A stretch of DNA of 64,000 nt. It comes from Undibacterium sp. 5I1. GTDB taxonomy: Bacteria; Pseudomonadota; Gammaproteobacteria; Burkholderiales; Burkholderiaceae_D. This document shows positions 53,815-62,933 of the stretch, piece by piece. Positions within the stretch are counted from its first letter, which is position 1, and each line of letters opens with the position of its first letter. The stretch is from assembly GCF_034314085.1 (NCBI RefSeq), contig NZ_JAVIWI010000001.1:3224001-3288000 (forward strand), read 5' to 3'. The position numbers were made by a program, and so were the translations under genes. The notes beneath the pieces were generated by a model that saw only the letters and a program-made list of their open reading frames with translations, ran no database searches and was not told the DNA's origin.

Positions 53815-55275
53815 ATGCCAACGACGACACCGCAAAATGCGCCTGCAATAACACCCTCCACTGGCATCAAAAAAATACTCCGCTGGCCTTTGCGCATCAT
53901 CGGCGGACTACTTGGCCTGATAATTTTATTACTTACTATTTTTGTCCTACTCAATTTACGTGACTCGCAACTCACACCTGTAGCCCAAACTTTGTTGAAA
54001 GAACCGAGCTACCTGGTTCCTGATGAGCAAAATGGCTTCTTTATCCTGCGAGCGATGCAGGCCGACGCCAGCCTGGATGCGCTGACAACTGGTAAAAATA
54101 GTGTACATGCAGAAGAAACAAGTTACCGTGCAGACCCTGGTCATTTCGACCTTGGGCGCGTTGCGGATACGTACAAGAGAGCACCAAGTTTTGTATGGGA
54201 TGGCCATGCGTGTAGTAATACACAACAAAATTGCGTTGCAGAGAACTTAATTCAGCGTGCCAATCGGACAGAACAAATCAATGCGAATGCGTTGTTGCTC
54301 CAACGTTATGCACAAATGCAAGCACTACAAGGCTATGAAGAACACATGATTCCTATAGGGGCTGCGGTGACGCCAGCTTATTCCTATTTAACCAAAGCGT
54401 CTGAGATGACGATTACTATGGCTGAGTTTGAGATTGCTGACGGGCATCTGCAAAACGGCATCGCAATACTACAAAAAAATGATCGCTATCTACGTTTATT
54501 GACGGAAAAAAGCGCCAGTCTTATCTCAAAAATGGTGACTTTGTCTATGCTGCGCAAGCAGGCCAGAACCATCAGCGAGCTAGTCAATAAGTATCCAAAA
54601 TTAGCAAGCGACTATGGCGACTCATTCAGCGCATTAGTGCATCCGCTGACGCAAAGTGAATTGGATTTTTCCAGAGCATTGATGGCGGAAGCACGCTTCG
54701 TCAATTTTTTCTTAACCATCGATTATGCTCAAACTAGAGCCATCCAAGATCCAGCTGATTCGCAAATTGCCTTCAATGTTTGTGAGTATTTGTGTAAGCT
54801 TTTTTTTCAACCCAACGCGACTGTGAATGACATGGCAGCATATTGGCAAGCACGCATCGCCACCGCAAATCAGCCAGCGTCGCATTACACGCAGATACGG
54901 CAGACACTCATTGCACAAAAATCAAACCAGCAAGCTGTATTTAAGTACCTGCGCTATGCCTATAACCCAGTCGGCAAAATTCTGACGGATGTTGCTGCGC
55001 AAAATCCAGATACTTATCTGAGCTACATGGAGAAAAGTGCTGACATTGATGCCTACTTGCGGCTAGTCGGATTACAAATCAAGCTGCGCCAGAATAAGAT
55101 TGCTGACAACGCAATTGCCGATTATGTGGCGCATGCGGCAGAACCTCTCCGCAGTCCTTATGATGGCTCTGCGATGATCTGGAATGCAAAAGAGAAACAG
55201 CTAGAATTTGTAGGAAGACAAAGCGCTTCAGGGAATTTTAATCCAGGCAAACGTTTTGTCATAAAGATGAGCTGA
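53815..55275 (+). CDS. membrane-anchored protein of unknown function
   Basis: 486 residues. A 20-residue cytoplasmic N-terminus and one membrane helix (about 29-50; IIGGLLGLIILLLTIFVLL) anchor a large periplasmic domain. That domain is mostly helical, with a conserved-looking QNGFFILRAMQAD near the start and two Cys pairs (ACSNTQQNC, CEYLC). I recognise no enzymatic motif. GAAGAAGC precedes the ATG. It is flanked by TACTCCC elements on both sides (copies G and H) and has no partner gene. Confidence 0.75.
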   Translation: MPTTTPQNAPAITPSTGIKKILRWPLRIIGGLLGLIILLLTIFVLLNLRDSQLTPVAQTLLKEPSYLVPDEQNGFFILRAMQADASLDALTTGKNSVHAEETSYRADPGHFDLGRVADTYKRAPSFVWDGHACSNTQQNCVAENLIQRANRTEQINANALLLQRYAQMQALQGYEEHMIPIGAAVTPAYSYLTKASEMTITMAEFEIADGHLQNGIAILQKNDRYLRLLTEKSASLISKMVTLSMLRKQARTISELVNKYPKLASDYGDSFSALVHPLTQSELDFSRALMAEARFVNFFLTIDYAQTRAIQDPADSQIAFNVCEYLCKLFFQPNATVNDMAAYWQARIATANQPASHYTQIRQTLIAQKSNQQAVFKYLRYAYNPVGKILTDVAAQNPDTYLSYMEKSADIDAYLRLVGLQIKLRQNKIADNAIADYVAHAAEPLRSPYDGSAMIWNAKEKQLEFVGRQSASGNFNPGKRFVIKMS

Positions 55276-55312
55276 GCCGATAAGAAATTACCGTTAAATT
55301 TAAATAAAATCA

Positions 55313-55390
55313 ATATACTCCCAATAATTTTTTATAAAAATTACATATGATCCAGTAAATTAAAAGAGGACTGAAATTTACTATATGGGT
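55313..55390 (+). repeat. TACTCCC intergenic element, copy H
   Basis: 78 bp, 38 bases after the unknown membrane protein stop. ATATACTCCCAATAATTTTTT kept, centre decayed (ATGATCCAG), right end ACTATATGGG. A degenerate copy between converging genes. Confidence 0.7.
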
Positions 55391-55416
55391 GTGCTTGTTT
55401 TAGTATAGCAAAAAAT

Positions 55417-56352
55417 TCACTGAGCTGCGATTGTAGCAGGCTGACGTCCGGCGTCCGTCAACACAAATTGACTGACGGCATCCAAGGTTGGCGCCAAACC
55501 TCGCAATGGCCAGGACATGCTGCCGATCAGACTCACGTGGCTGGTCTTATCAAAATGAAATTCTTGCACCGGCACGCCTGCCGCACGTAATTTGTTAGCG
55601 AGTCCGGTAGTGTTACGGATGGGATTCACCAGTTTGTCATCCACTGGCGCGATCAATAAACTCGGTATCGAACTGGCGCTGACATGGTTAATCGGTTGAG
55701 AATCTACAGGCGTATCCGGATAAAAAAATACTGGCTTCGCTTCTTCATTAGTGATGGGAATAAAGTCATACGGCCCGGCCAAACCGATCCAGCCACGCAA
55801 GGCCGAAGGCTGCATACCGACCGCCGCCAACCAGCGCGGATCGAGCGCGATCATCGCCGCGTTGTAGGCGCCGGCGCTGTGCCCCATCACAAAAAGGCGC
55901 TTGGGATCACCGCCGTAACGCTGGATTTCTTTACTCACATAGGCCATGGCTAATGCGCCGTCTTGCAAAAATGCCGGATACCGGACTTGCGGATACAAAC
56001 GGTAATCTGCCAACACACAAAGAATGCCGCGTGAGGTCAACGCTTCTGCCACGAATAGATAATCAGCACGCGAGCCCGAATTCCAGGTGCCACCATAAAA
56101 AAACACCACGACCGGCCACGAAGCCTTGGGCGTGCTATTGGCATTGCTAGACGATGCTGGGGGATTGGCGGTGGGCGTGTAAATATCCATCTTTTGCCGC
56201 GGGTCGGTGCCGTAAGCAATATCGGCAACTTTGCTATACGACGAGCTTGGCGTCAGTGCATTGATGGTACGTACCGGTGAACAGGCAGCGATAACGCCAA
56301 ACAGAATTAGTACCGTCGCTATAGAAATAATGAGTTTTAGCCAAGCTGCCAC
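55417..56352 (-). CDS. alpha/beta hydrolase lipoprotein (carboxylesterase type)
   Basis: 311 residues with a GTG start; AGGAG lies 6 bases upstream. Lipobox IAACS (Cys24). Oxyanion region FFYGGTWNSGSR (an HGG-like GG), nucleophile in GHSAGAYNAAM, acid in APVDDKLVN, and His in DKTSHVSLIG. The closest type is the BD-FAE/feruloyl-esterase or kynurenine-formamidase-like group. It is probably attached to a membrane facing the periplasm. Stand-alone gene, convergent with the unknown membrane protein. Confidence 0.88.
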   Translation of the reverse strand: MAAWLKLIISIATVLILFGVIAACSPVRTINALTPSSSYSKVADIAYGTDPRQKMDIYTPTANPPASSSNANSTPKASWPVVVFFYGGTWNSGSRADYLFVAEALTSRGILCVLADYRLYPQVRYPAFLQDGALAMAYVSKEIQRYGGDPKRLFVMGHSAGAYNAAMIALDPRWLAAVGMQPSALRGWIGLAGPYDFIPITNEEAKPVFFYPDTPVDSQPINHVSASSIPSLLIAPVDDKLVNPIRNTTGLANKLRAAGVPVQEFHFDKTSHVSLIGSMSWPLRGLAPTLDAVSQFVLTDAGRQPATIAAQ

Positions 56353-56540
56353 AGTAGCTCCTAGAAGATGGGTATGACTTTATTCGCAGTAAAACCGCGT
56401 TTGGATTCAAATCAACGGCTTTGTTGAGTATTGCTGTTACTCCGGCAACTCTTAAAATACCTCATTCCTGCCTTCGCAGGAGCGACGAAGTGAGTATCAA
56501 ATTGAGCCAGCATATTGAATTGCCGAATCAATCAATTATG

Positions 56541-57521
56541 TTAGCGGGTACTTGCCAGCACATCGTCCTGCAATCTGGCGACACCGGATTTAATTAAGTC
56601 AGCAAGCAAGGAGTTCATTAAGGGCTCTACAGCTTCATCAACGATCTGCGAAGACGCTCGCATGATGCGGTTTTGCGTCAGCGATTGCCGGATGGCGCTT
56701 ACTGGTAATTGCTGCGTCTCTAATAACTGAAACGCGATCATCACCTTCAGGGCATTGCGGGCATTGCGTTTGGGATCAGCCGCCAGATAATCGAGCCTGC
56801 TGTGGGCACGCTCAAGCGCCTCAGCAACATCGGTAAAAGGCGCGCCGTGGCCTGGAACAACGATGCGTACCTCCAGCTCGCTAATCATCTGCAAGACCGC
56901 CGCTTGCTCGGCAAAACCGGACTCGCCTTCCAGTTCAGGAAAGATCACGCCAAAACCGTTTTGCCACAAGGCATCGGCGGAAATCAAAATTGCCTCGCTG
57001 GCGCAATACAGCATCAGCGAATGCGGATCATGACCGGGTGCCGCCAATACTTGCCATTGCAAACCAGCTAAAGTCATCTGCTGACCCGGCGACAAACTGG
57101 CATCAAAACTAAATTGCTGGCAACGTTGCCCGGTCGCCTTGTAGGTCAGGACATCTTCATCCCAAGCCGCAACCGCCGGCGCATCTGCCACCGGGATCAG
57201 CGTGCGGCAAGCATAAGTCTGTTGTAGGATGGCGTTACCACCACAATGATCTGAATGCAGGTGAGTATTGATCAGCAAATCTAATGGACGCCCTTGCAGC
57301 GCATGCTGAACCAGCGCCAGGGTTTGACCGGCATGCGTCAGATAACCGCTGTCAACCAATGCGGTCGTGTGTTCGTCTACCAAAAGAATATTGTTGGACG
57401 AGAGCCAGCCGCGTTCAAAGACTTGCATACCAGCGGGCAATTGCAGACCAACCGGACTTGCTGACGAGATGGATGAGGACATTGCTGGCTGAATATTCTG
57501 AGTATTAGTTGTGGCTGGCAT
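56541..57521 (-). CDS. MBL-fold metallo-hydrolase
   Basis: 326 residues. Zinc site in NTHLHSDHCGGN (HxHxDH), further ligands in APGHDPHSL and SADALW, and VPGHGAPF. The C-terminal domain of about 80 helical residues (RLDYLAADPKRNARNALK and after) matches the winged-helix extension found in the glyoxalase II-like/LACTB2 group. No signal peptide. Reaction is thioester or similar hydrolysis; substrate open. The next gene, DUF1289, follows on the same strand at 57824, upstream of it. Confidence 0.9.
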   Translation of the reverse strand: MPATTNTQNIQPAMSSSISSASPVGLQLPAGMQVFERGWLSSNNILLVDEHTTALVDSGYLTHAGQTLALVQHALQGRPLDLLINTHLHSDHCGGNAILQQTYACRTLIPVADAPAVAAWDEDVLTYKATGQRCQQFSFDASLSPGQQMTLAGLQWQVLAAPGHDPHSLMLYCASEAILISADALWQNGFGVIFPELEGESGFAEQAAVLQMISELEVRIVVPGHGAPFTDVAEALERAHSRLDYLAADPKRNARNALKVMIAFQLLETQQLPVSAIRQSLTQNRIMRASSQIVDEAVEPLMNSLLADLIKSGVARLQDDVLASTR

Positions 57522-57584
57522 GGAGCTTTTGTCTGAATGCGGTGGAATATTAATATTAGCTAAGGCCGTAAGTCCTCATCATTT

Positions 57585-57824
57585 CTAAGCAAACATCCGC
57601 TCCTTAACCTGTATCCAGATCTGGCGCTTAATGTCGTTGCTGGCGGTGCTCCAGCCAGTCAGTTCCGGTATGGTTCGAAAACATCCGGCACACCAGCCGT
57701 TGACCTGATCCATTTTGCAAATGCCGATACAAGGTGAGGGCACATCGCCGGTACTGTTTTCAGGATCGTAATCGTATAAAACGTTTTTGCTTGTGCCGCT
57801 GTTAAGATTATTTCCATTACTCAT
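57585..57824 (-). CDS. DUF1289 domain-containing protein
   Basis: 79 residues. DUF1289 features: PSPCIGICKMD, NGWCAGCFRT and an end WIQVKERM. The four Cys (CxxxC and CxxC) suggest a small Fe-S or zinc site. The first 25 residues are polar and variable. Function unknown; the family often sits beside metabolic or tRNA-related genes. It starts 7 bases after the stop of the YbaK-like gene, so they are one operon. Confidence 0.9.
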   Translation of the reverse strand: MSNGNNLNSGTSKNVLYDYDPENSTGDVPSPCIGICKMDQVNGWCAGCFRTIPELTGWSTASNDIKRQIWIQVKERMFA

Positions 57825-57831
57825 AAATTAC

Positions 57832-58329
57832 TCATAAAGATGTTTTCAGTGCGATGTCTGCCAATGGCGCTTGGGTCATGGCGATTAATTGTGTTGGGGT
57901 GAGTTTAAAGACGGCATGCGGATGTCCGGCAGCCGCCCAGACCGCAGGGTATTGCATCAAGTCCTGATCAATCAAGACTAATGTCTTTTCCAGATGACCG
58001 ATAGGGCAAACGCCACCGATGGCATAACCGATTTTTTCTTTTACAAACCTCGCATCGGCTTTGCCCAGTGCGCCGACAATCGCGGCAACTTTGTTCTCAT
58101 CAACGCGGTTGCTGCCACTGGCAACGACCATCACGGCAGCATCATCCGACAAACGGCGGAATACAATCGACTTAGCGATTTCGGCAACACTGCAACCCAG
58201 ACCTGCAGCCGCTTCTGCCGAGGTTTTGCCGCTGGCTGGCAGCATGACAATGGCTTGGTCGTGACCTAAATGTTGGAGTAAACCGGCAACGCGTTGTACG
58301 GTTTCGGGAAGAGCTTGATCTGTGGACAT
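57832..58329 (-). CDS. YbaK/ProX-like aminoacyl-tRNA deacylase
   Basis: 165 residues from the ATG at 58329; a TTG at 58344 is in frame but less likely. YbaK fold motifs: ETVQRVAGLLQ, AAGLGCSVAEIAKSIVF, VASGSNRVDENKV, IGGVCPIGH and AGHPHAVFKLTP. Family members hydrolyse mischarged tRNAs (for example Ala- or Cys-tRNAPro). The conserved Lys in EIAKSIVF is present. It is the first gene of an operon with DUF1289. Confidence 0.9.
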   Translation of the reverse strand: MSTDQALPETVQRVAGLLQHLGHDQAIVMLPASGKTSAEAAAGLGCSVAEIAKSIVFRRLSDDAAVMVVASGSNRVDENKVAAIVGALGKADARFVKEKIGYAIGGVCPIGHLEKTLVLIDQDLMQYPAVWAAAGHPHAVFKLTPTQLIAMTQAPLADIALKTSL

Positions 58330-58371
58330 GAGCGTAAAGTTCAAACGGGACAGATCAATTTATAACATAAG

Positions 58372-58393
58372 CCGCACAAGGATGCTTGTGCGG
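58372..58393. terminator. small GC hairpin between PilZ and YbaK-like genes
   Basis: CCGCACAAG-GATG-CTTGTGCGG, nine perfect pairs, 71 bases past the PilZ stop. There is no T run on either strand, so terminator function is uncertain. Confidence 0.4.
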
Positions 58394-58463
58394 GTGTAGC
58401 GATGTGATATTGCGAGGGGGCGCTTAAGAAAGGTTTGGTAGCAAGGAATCCAGCAAAATCTGC

Positions 58464-58811
58464 TTACTCCATCGTTACAGCGACTTTGCCACCCCAGCTA
58501 TTGAGCAGAGCCTGATGTTGTGCAGGCACATCAAAATACTTCATACCGGCACGGTATTCACTGCCGCTTAAAATACTATAAAGACAAGTCGCTTTACAAA
58601 TAACCTGCGTCCGTTGGGAGGCGTCACGCTGATCTGGCACTTCCATCATCATTTGATAAATTTGTCCGTCCTTTAATAAATGCGAACATTGCACCTGAAT
58701 ACCAGAACCAGAAAAATTAAGGATTTTGGAGGCCACAATATTACCGGGGGAAATCAGGATGGCAGAACGCCAGGACACATTAGAGCGAGGACTAGTGCGG
58801 GACTCATTCAT
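58464..58811 (-). CDS. PilZ-domain protein
   Basis: 115 residues from MNESRTSPRSNVSWRS; the frame is open to 58895 but without support. A PilZ-like domain covers nearly all of it: an Arg-rich N-terminal segment (PRSNVSWRSAI) and NFSGSGIQV, the [D/N]xSxxG motif. Canonical c-di-GMP binding needs RxxxR before the strand; here the second Arg spacing is not perfect, so binding is likely but not certain. Single-domain PilZ proteins act as c-di-GMP effectors on motility or secretion. Monocistronic. Confidence 0.8.
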   Translation of the reverse strand: MNESRTSPRSNVSWRSAILISPGNIVASKILNFSGSGIQVQCSHLLKDGQIYQMMMEVPDQRDASQRTQVICKATCLYSILSGSEYRAGMKYFDVPAQHQALLNSWGGKVAVTME

Positions 58812-59034
58812 GACAAAACACAGACTAGAAAAACAGAACTGAAATTGATTAGAAGTTGAAAGAAAAAATTCAAATTGACGTCTTGATTGTACCAAATTTT
58901 TCCATAGCGCAACTTAAATTTTATTGAGGACTTTTGCAAAATGGTACCTGCATGACATAGCTATCTGGATGCTACTTTAAGATTAAGCGTTAGGATGCCA
59001 ATGCATGGATTTACGTAAGCCACAGTTCAGCTCA

Positions 59035-60390
59035 TCAACTAAGCTTAGCTAAGCGATCAAGCACTCCCAAACCGGCCTGCCTGCCGCTGGCAAAACAGGC
59101 TGTTAATAAATATCCTCCGGTTGGTGCCTCCCAATCCAGCATCTCGCCTGCACAAAATACCCCGGGCAAATTCTGCAACATCAGCTTGTCGTTAAGGGCA
59201 TCAAACATCACGCCACCTGCACTGCTGATGGCTTCATCAATTGGTCTTGCTGCATGCAAAGTGAGTGGCAGCGCTTTGATCGCTGCTGCTAGCGAGGCAG
59301 GTTGTTGGAATTGTTCTGCAGTCAGGCACTCTCGCAGCAAGCCGATCTTTAAGGGATCAAGCCCGACTTTGCTTTGTAAATGACTAGAGAGCGAGCGAGA
59401 TCCTCGTGGATGCATTACCTCTTGGATGATGCGCTCTGCACTTTTACCGGGCGCAAGGTCCAGGTGCATTACGGCCTTGCCTTGGCTAGCGATACGCTTA
59501 CGCAGCAGTGCTGATATAGCATAAATCAGGCTGCCTTCTACACCGCCTTCTGTCATGACAAATTGCCCTTGGCGTGCGAGTGGCGTGCCATCATCTTGAA
59601 TAAAATGCGCAACTACCGTGATGAGCGCTTGGCCTGCAAAACGCTGACGAAAGTGTTCAGACCAGCCAATATCAAAACCACAATTGGCAGGCTGCAAAGG
59701 CGCAACGTCGATACCTCGCTGCTGTAAGGGAGTAACCCACGCACCATCTGACCCGAGGCGTGCCCAACTACCACCACCTAATGCCAATACAACGGCATCG
59801 GCTTGTACAGTTTGCTCGCCTTCTGGCGTACTAAAACGTAGTGCATCACCATCCCAGCCCAACCAACGATGCCGCATGTGAAAGCCAACGCCAGCAGCTC
59901 GCAACCGATGTAACCATGCACGTAAAAGCGGTGCAGCTTTCATATCGGTGGGAAAGACGCGACCAGAACTACCGACAAACGTCGTGACGCCCAGCGCCTC
60001 TGCCCAGGCTCTTAATTCGGTAGCTGCAAAACTCGCTAACATGCCAGCTAAATATTGTTGGCGATCTCCATAGCGCGCCAGAAAAGCGTCGCTAGATTCG
60101 GAGTGGGTGAGGTTCATCCCGCCTTTACCAGCGAGTAAAAACTTGCGCCCGACTGAGGGCATAGCATCATATACATCCACCTGCACATCCACCTGCACAT
60201 CCACCTGCACATCCACCTGCACATCCGTCTGAACAGTAAGCTGCGTGGCATCGCTACTAATCGCTTGCGATACCGTTTCTGCCGCCATCAAACCTGCGGG
60301 ACCACCGCCAATAATGACTACCTTATGCTTGGTGGTTTTTACACTAGTTTTTTTGCTTGCTTTTATGATTGTTTCTGCACCTGTCTGCAT
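59035..60390 (-). CDS. HI0933/TIGR03862-type flavoprotein with coding minisatellite
   Basis: 451 residues from MQTGAETIIKAS; GGAAG lies 5 bases upstream. FAD-binding Rossmann motif VVIIGGGPAGLMAAE, GRKFLLAGKGGMNLTHSE, GGGSWARLGSDG, and the closing CAGEMLDWEAPTGGYLL. The family is a flavin oxidoreductase of unknown substrate. Odd: between the first helix and second strand of the Rossmann fold is a repeated QVDV stretch encoded by four perfect 12-bp units (60173-60220). The insertion keeps the frame and lies in a loop, so the protein may tolerate length change. Confidence 0.9.
   Translation of the reverse strand: MQTGAETIIKASKKTSVKTTKHKVVIIGGGPAGLMAAETVSQAISSDATQLTVQTDVQVDVQVDVQVDVQVDVYDAMPSVGRKFLLAGKGGMNLTHSESSDAFLARYGDRQQYLAGMLASFAATELRAWAEALGVTTFVGSSGRVFPTDMKAAPLLRAWLHRLRAAGVGFHMRHRWLGWDGDALRFSTPEGEQTVQADAVVLALGGGSWARLGSDGAWVTPLQQRGIDVAPLQPANCGFDIGWSEHFRQRFAGQALITVVAHFIQDDGTPLARQGQFVMTEGGVEGSLIYAISALLRKRIASQGKAVMHLDLAPGKSAERIIQEVMHPRGSRSLSSHLQSKVGLDPLKIGLLRECLTAEQFQQPASLAAAIKALPLTLHAARPIDEAISSAGGVMFDALNDKLMLQNLPGVFCAGEMLDWEAPTGGYLLTACFASGRQAGLGVLDRLAKLS
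60173..60232. repeat. 12-bp coding minisatellite
   Basis: ACATCCACCTGC repeated four times exactly, then one diverged unit ACATCCGTCTGA. Each unit is four codons, so slippage changes length without a frameshift. Confidence 0.95.
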
Positions 60391-60438
60391 ACTGCTTCCA
60401 TCTTTTATGAATGGAGACATTGTAAAGGCTAAAAACCG

Positions 60439-60498
60439 CAAAACATGACAAACAAAGGGTCAATGGTTTCCCACTCACCCTTTGTTTGTCATGTTTTG
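60439..60498. repeat. 22-bp perfect inverted repeat, 16-base loop
   Basis: CAAAACATGACAAACAAAGG... (60439-60460) pairs exactly with 60477-60498. It lies between the binding-protein stop (60563) and the flavoprotein start (60390), 49 bases upstream of the latter, without a T run. Could be an operator or a transcript-stabilising hairpin. Confidence 0.9.
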
Positions 60499-60562
60499 GA
60501 TTATTGATGTTTTCTGTGCGCTATCAATATCTACTTACTACTTCTAACTTATCAATATGAAA

Positions 60563-61678
60563 TTATTTAGCCCAAATTTTTAAATACTGATTACGGTAAT
60601 CGTTATCAGGATCAAACATATTCTTTGGTCCGCCGTCATACGCAATATTTTGATTGGTAACTAAATGTACAGGAGTGACATAGCCACTGGGTGCCACACC
60701 AGAAAAAGCACGATTCATTTCATCTACTAACTGCCAGCCATGCATGAACAGTGGTTCTGGTACGGTACCAATTTGTAATAAGTTACCCCGAATCCGCTTG
60801 AAAGCACTGTAAGAGCCATCACCAGCAGAAAGACCTATCACTTTGTTCGTACCCATCAGAGCAGAAATAGTTGGTTTTTCCATCAGATCAAAATACACGT
60901 CATTAACGCCAATAGCATGGGTCCATTTAGTCCCGAATTTTTTTTCTAAGTTCTCTACTACTTTGGACATTTTTGTATATGCCTCTGCTACCGGCACATC
61001 TTCAACGCTCAACAGGCGACAATTTTCGCACTGCTTAATCACCTCGACAATCGCATTGGATTTAGCAGCGGTGTAAGGGCTGGACATATCGGAGAAAACG
61101 ACAATACCTGCCTTGCTGTTCGATTCCACCACACCATACAAAGCAGCAATTTGTGCTGCCTCTTTTGGGTTAGAGGTGATATTGGTAAACAAGCCTTCAG
61201 ACGGTCCGCTCTTCACCATAGAATGCCACCCGACAACAGGTACTTTTGCTTTGGCAGCAGCGGCTAATCCCTTGGCCTGACTCGTTGCATCCACGCCCGC
61301 TAAAATAATGCCGTTCGGTGCCATATCCAGAGCCTGACTTACAATCGCCGCGCCTTGATTGCATCTGCCCCGACAATCGATATATAACAGTTCCCAGTCA
61401 GCACCTTTCACAGCCTCTTTAATCCCGTTGAAAACTCCAACGATACCTGGGTCACTTAAGTCGGCTGCGATAAAAACGATTTTTTTCTTCTTTTGCAGCT
61501 TAGGACCCTCTGCAGGTACTTCCCATGATTTAGTCAACCCCGCCGCTTTCGCCACTACTGCGTTAGCACGGCTAAGGAACAGCATAGGATTTTCCTGTGC
61601 ATTGGCTGCACCAATCATACTGATGGAGCAAAACGCAACAAGCAACAAGGTCAAGCACTTACTTTGAATAGCAGTCAT
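60563..61678 (-). CDS. orphan periplasmic sugar-type substrate-binding protein
   Basis: 371 residues. Signal peptide with cleavage near NAQA/ANA-Q, then a type I periplasmic-binding fold (Peripla_BP_4, RbsB-like): KKIVFIAADLSDPGIVGVFNGIK, GIILAGVDATSQAKG, VPVVGWHS, GIVVFSDMSS, and HAIGVNDVYFD. No permease, ATPase or chemoreceptor lies next to it, so it is either an orphan for a transporter elsewhere or a sensor subunit. The CRGRCNQG and CENC Cys could form disulfides. Confidence 0.88.
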   Translation of the reverse strand: MTAIQSKCLTLLLVAFCSISMIGAANAQENPMLFLSRANAVVAKAAGLTKSWEVPAEGPKLQKKKKIVFIAADLSDPGIVGVFNGIKEAVKGADWELLYIDCRGRCNQGAAIVSQALDMAPNGIILAGVDATSQAKGLAAAAKAKVPVVGWHSMVKSGPSEGLFTNITSNPKEAAQIAALYGVVESNSKAGIVVFSDMSSPYTAAKSNAIVEVIKQCENCRLLSVEDVPVAEAYTKMSKVVENLEKKFGTKWTHAIGVNDVYFDLMEKPTISALMGTNKVIGLSAGDGSYSAFKRIRGNLLQIGTVPEPLFMHGWQLVDEMNRAFSGVAPSGYVTPVHLVTNQNIAYDGGPKNMFDPDNDYRNQYLKIWAK

Positions 61679-62031
61679 GATTCTGGATCGGTCAAGTTGA
61701 GTAAAAAACCGGCATGCCTGAAAGTGATCTGCAGACAGTCCGCACCGCTGATGAAACTTATTTTACAAATGCGGGTTGATTATTGCAGAAAATTGTCGTG
61801 TGTAAATAGAGTTTCACTACCAAGCGGTCACGGAAGAATATTAAACTGGATCATATCAACGAAACTGACTTTTATTCTTTGAAACTTATTTTTATCAGAA
61901 TAAACTTTAATAATAAGTGGTTGCGGTGCGACAAAATCAGCGCTTTAGAGCAGATACAAAACTGCCCCGGCGAAGCAACCAAGAGCGGCAACTTAGCTAG
62001 GGCAGTTTTATGTCAGTCTGGAGTTAACAAC
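61679..62031. other. intergenic region with a weak palindrome
   Basis: 353 bases. AAAACTGCCC (61958-61967) and GGGCAGTTTT (62000-62009) form a 10-bp stem; the inside resembles the middle of the element at 51971-52069 in outline. Frames of 72 and 103 codons here lack ribosome binding sites and I do not call them. Confidence 0.45.
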
Positions 62032-62862
62032 TCATTGCCAGTTAACTTCTCCCGAGCCAGAGCTCTGTACTGTACGTTTAGTAGGATTGCCGTAAATTCT
62101 AGCGTCGCCGCTGCCGCTGAGACGTACTTTGACTTCTTGCGTTGCCGTGATCTTTGCGTCAGAAGAGCCACTGGCATTGAGTACCGCTAGATTTGCGCGT
62201 AAAGCCACGGCGTCGAGATTGCCCGACCCACTCATTTTTGCCGTCAGTAGTTTAGTTTGACCTTTTAGATTGATATTGCCAGACCCCATAGCGGTCAGTT
62301 CAATATTGTCACTGTTGGGCAAGACCAGATTGACATCGCCGCTGCCAACCGCATTGGCCAGTACTTGCTGATAATCGCCCTCAAACTGGAGGTTGCCAGA
62401 GCCACGCAAGATGGTTTCAAACTGTCTTCCATGAAAGCCTTTGATCATGGCATCACCACTACCCTGCATTTGCAATTTTTCTAGCGCAGGTAGCGCCATC
62501 TCTATACGCAAGGGCTGACGGATCACGATGAACATGCCACGGGTGCCGATATACAAAGTATTGCCTTCGATTCTGGTAGTCACGCGAGCCAACATATTAG
62601 GTTCGCCATGCACCATCAACTCAGGTACTGCCGCTTGTTTCAGCACCAGATCAATCGGCCCGTTCATCACGATATTGACGATGGAAGCATAAACAGGTCG
62701 CACCTCGCTATTGGCGGCAGATGATGTAACTGATGCGGCTGACGCAGCGGATATCACTATTGAGACAGATGCTGCATGCGCCCGCATTACGACCGCGCTT
62801 AAGCCAATTAAAACGATGGCGAGTAACAACATGCCTAGACCTGTTTTGATGATATTTCTCAT
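62032..62862 (-). CDS. GIN-domain (DUF2807) exported adhesin-like protein
   Basis: 276 residues from MRNIIKTGLGMLL; AGGAG lies 6 bases upstream. N-terminal membrane helix or signal (about 8-28). The mature part is a beta-solenoid-like GIN domain with repeats of GSGDxxx/GSGNxxx (NAVGSGDVNLVL, AMGSGNINLKG, MSGSGNLDAV, LSGSGDARIYG), ending SSGSGEVNWQ. Function unknown; family members sit next to HAAS/DUF1700 and PadR regulators. The DUF1700-type gene lies just upstream, 71 bases away, on the same strand. Confidence 0.88.
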   Translation of the reverse strand: MRNIIKTGLGMLLLAIVLIGLSAVVMRAHAASVSIVISAASAASVTSSAANSEVRPVYASIVNIVMNGPIDLVLKQAAVPELMVHGEPNMLARVTTRIEGNTLYIGTRGMFIVIRQPLRIEMALPALEKLQMQGSGDAMIKGFHGRQFETILRGSGNLQFEGDYQQVLANAVGSGDVNLVLPNSDNIELTAMGSGNINLKGQTKLLTAKMSGSGNLDAVALRANLAVLNASGSSDAKITATQEVKVRLSGSGDARIYGNPTKRTVQSSGSGEVNWQ

Positions 62863-62933
62863 GATTTTCTCCTGCAAATAAATAAACAAATAACGTGGGT
62901 GCAAAAATTAAAATGATGTTTTAGGCTGGGTTC

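Noticed and set aside
61664..62190. 72- and 103-codon plus-strand ORFs
   Set aside because: No ribosome binding sites; the second overlaps the GIN gene and a palindrome.
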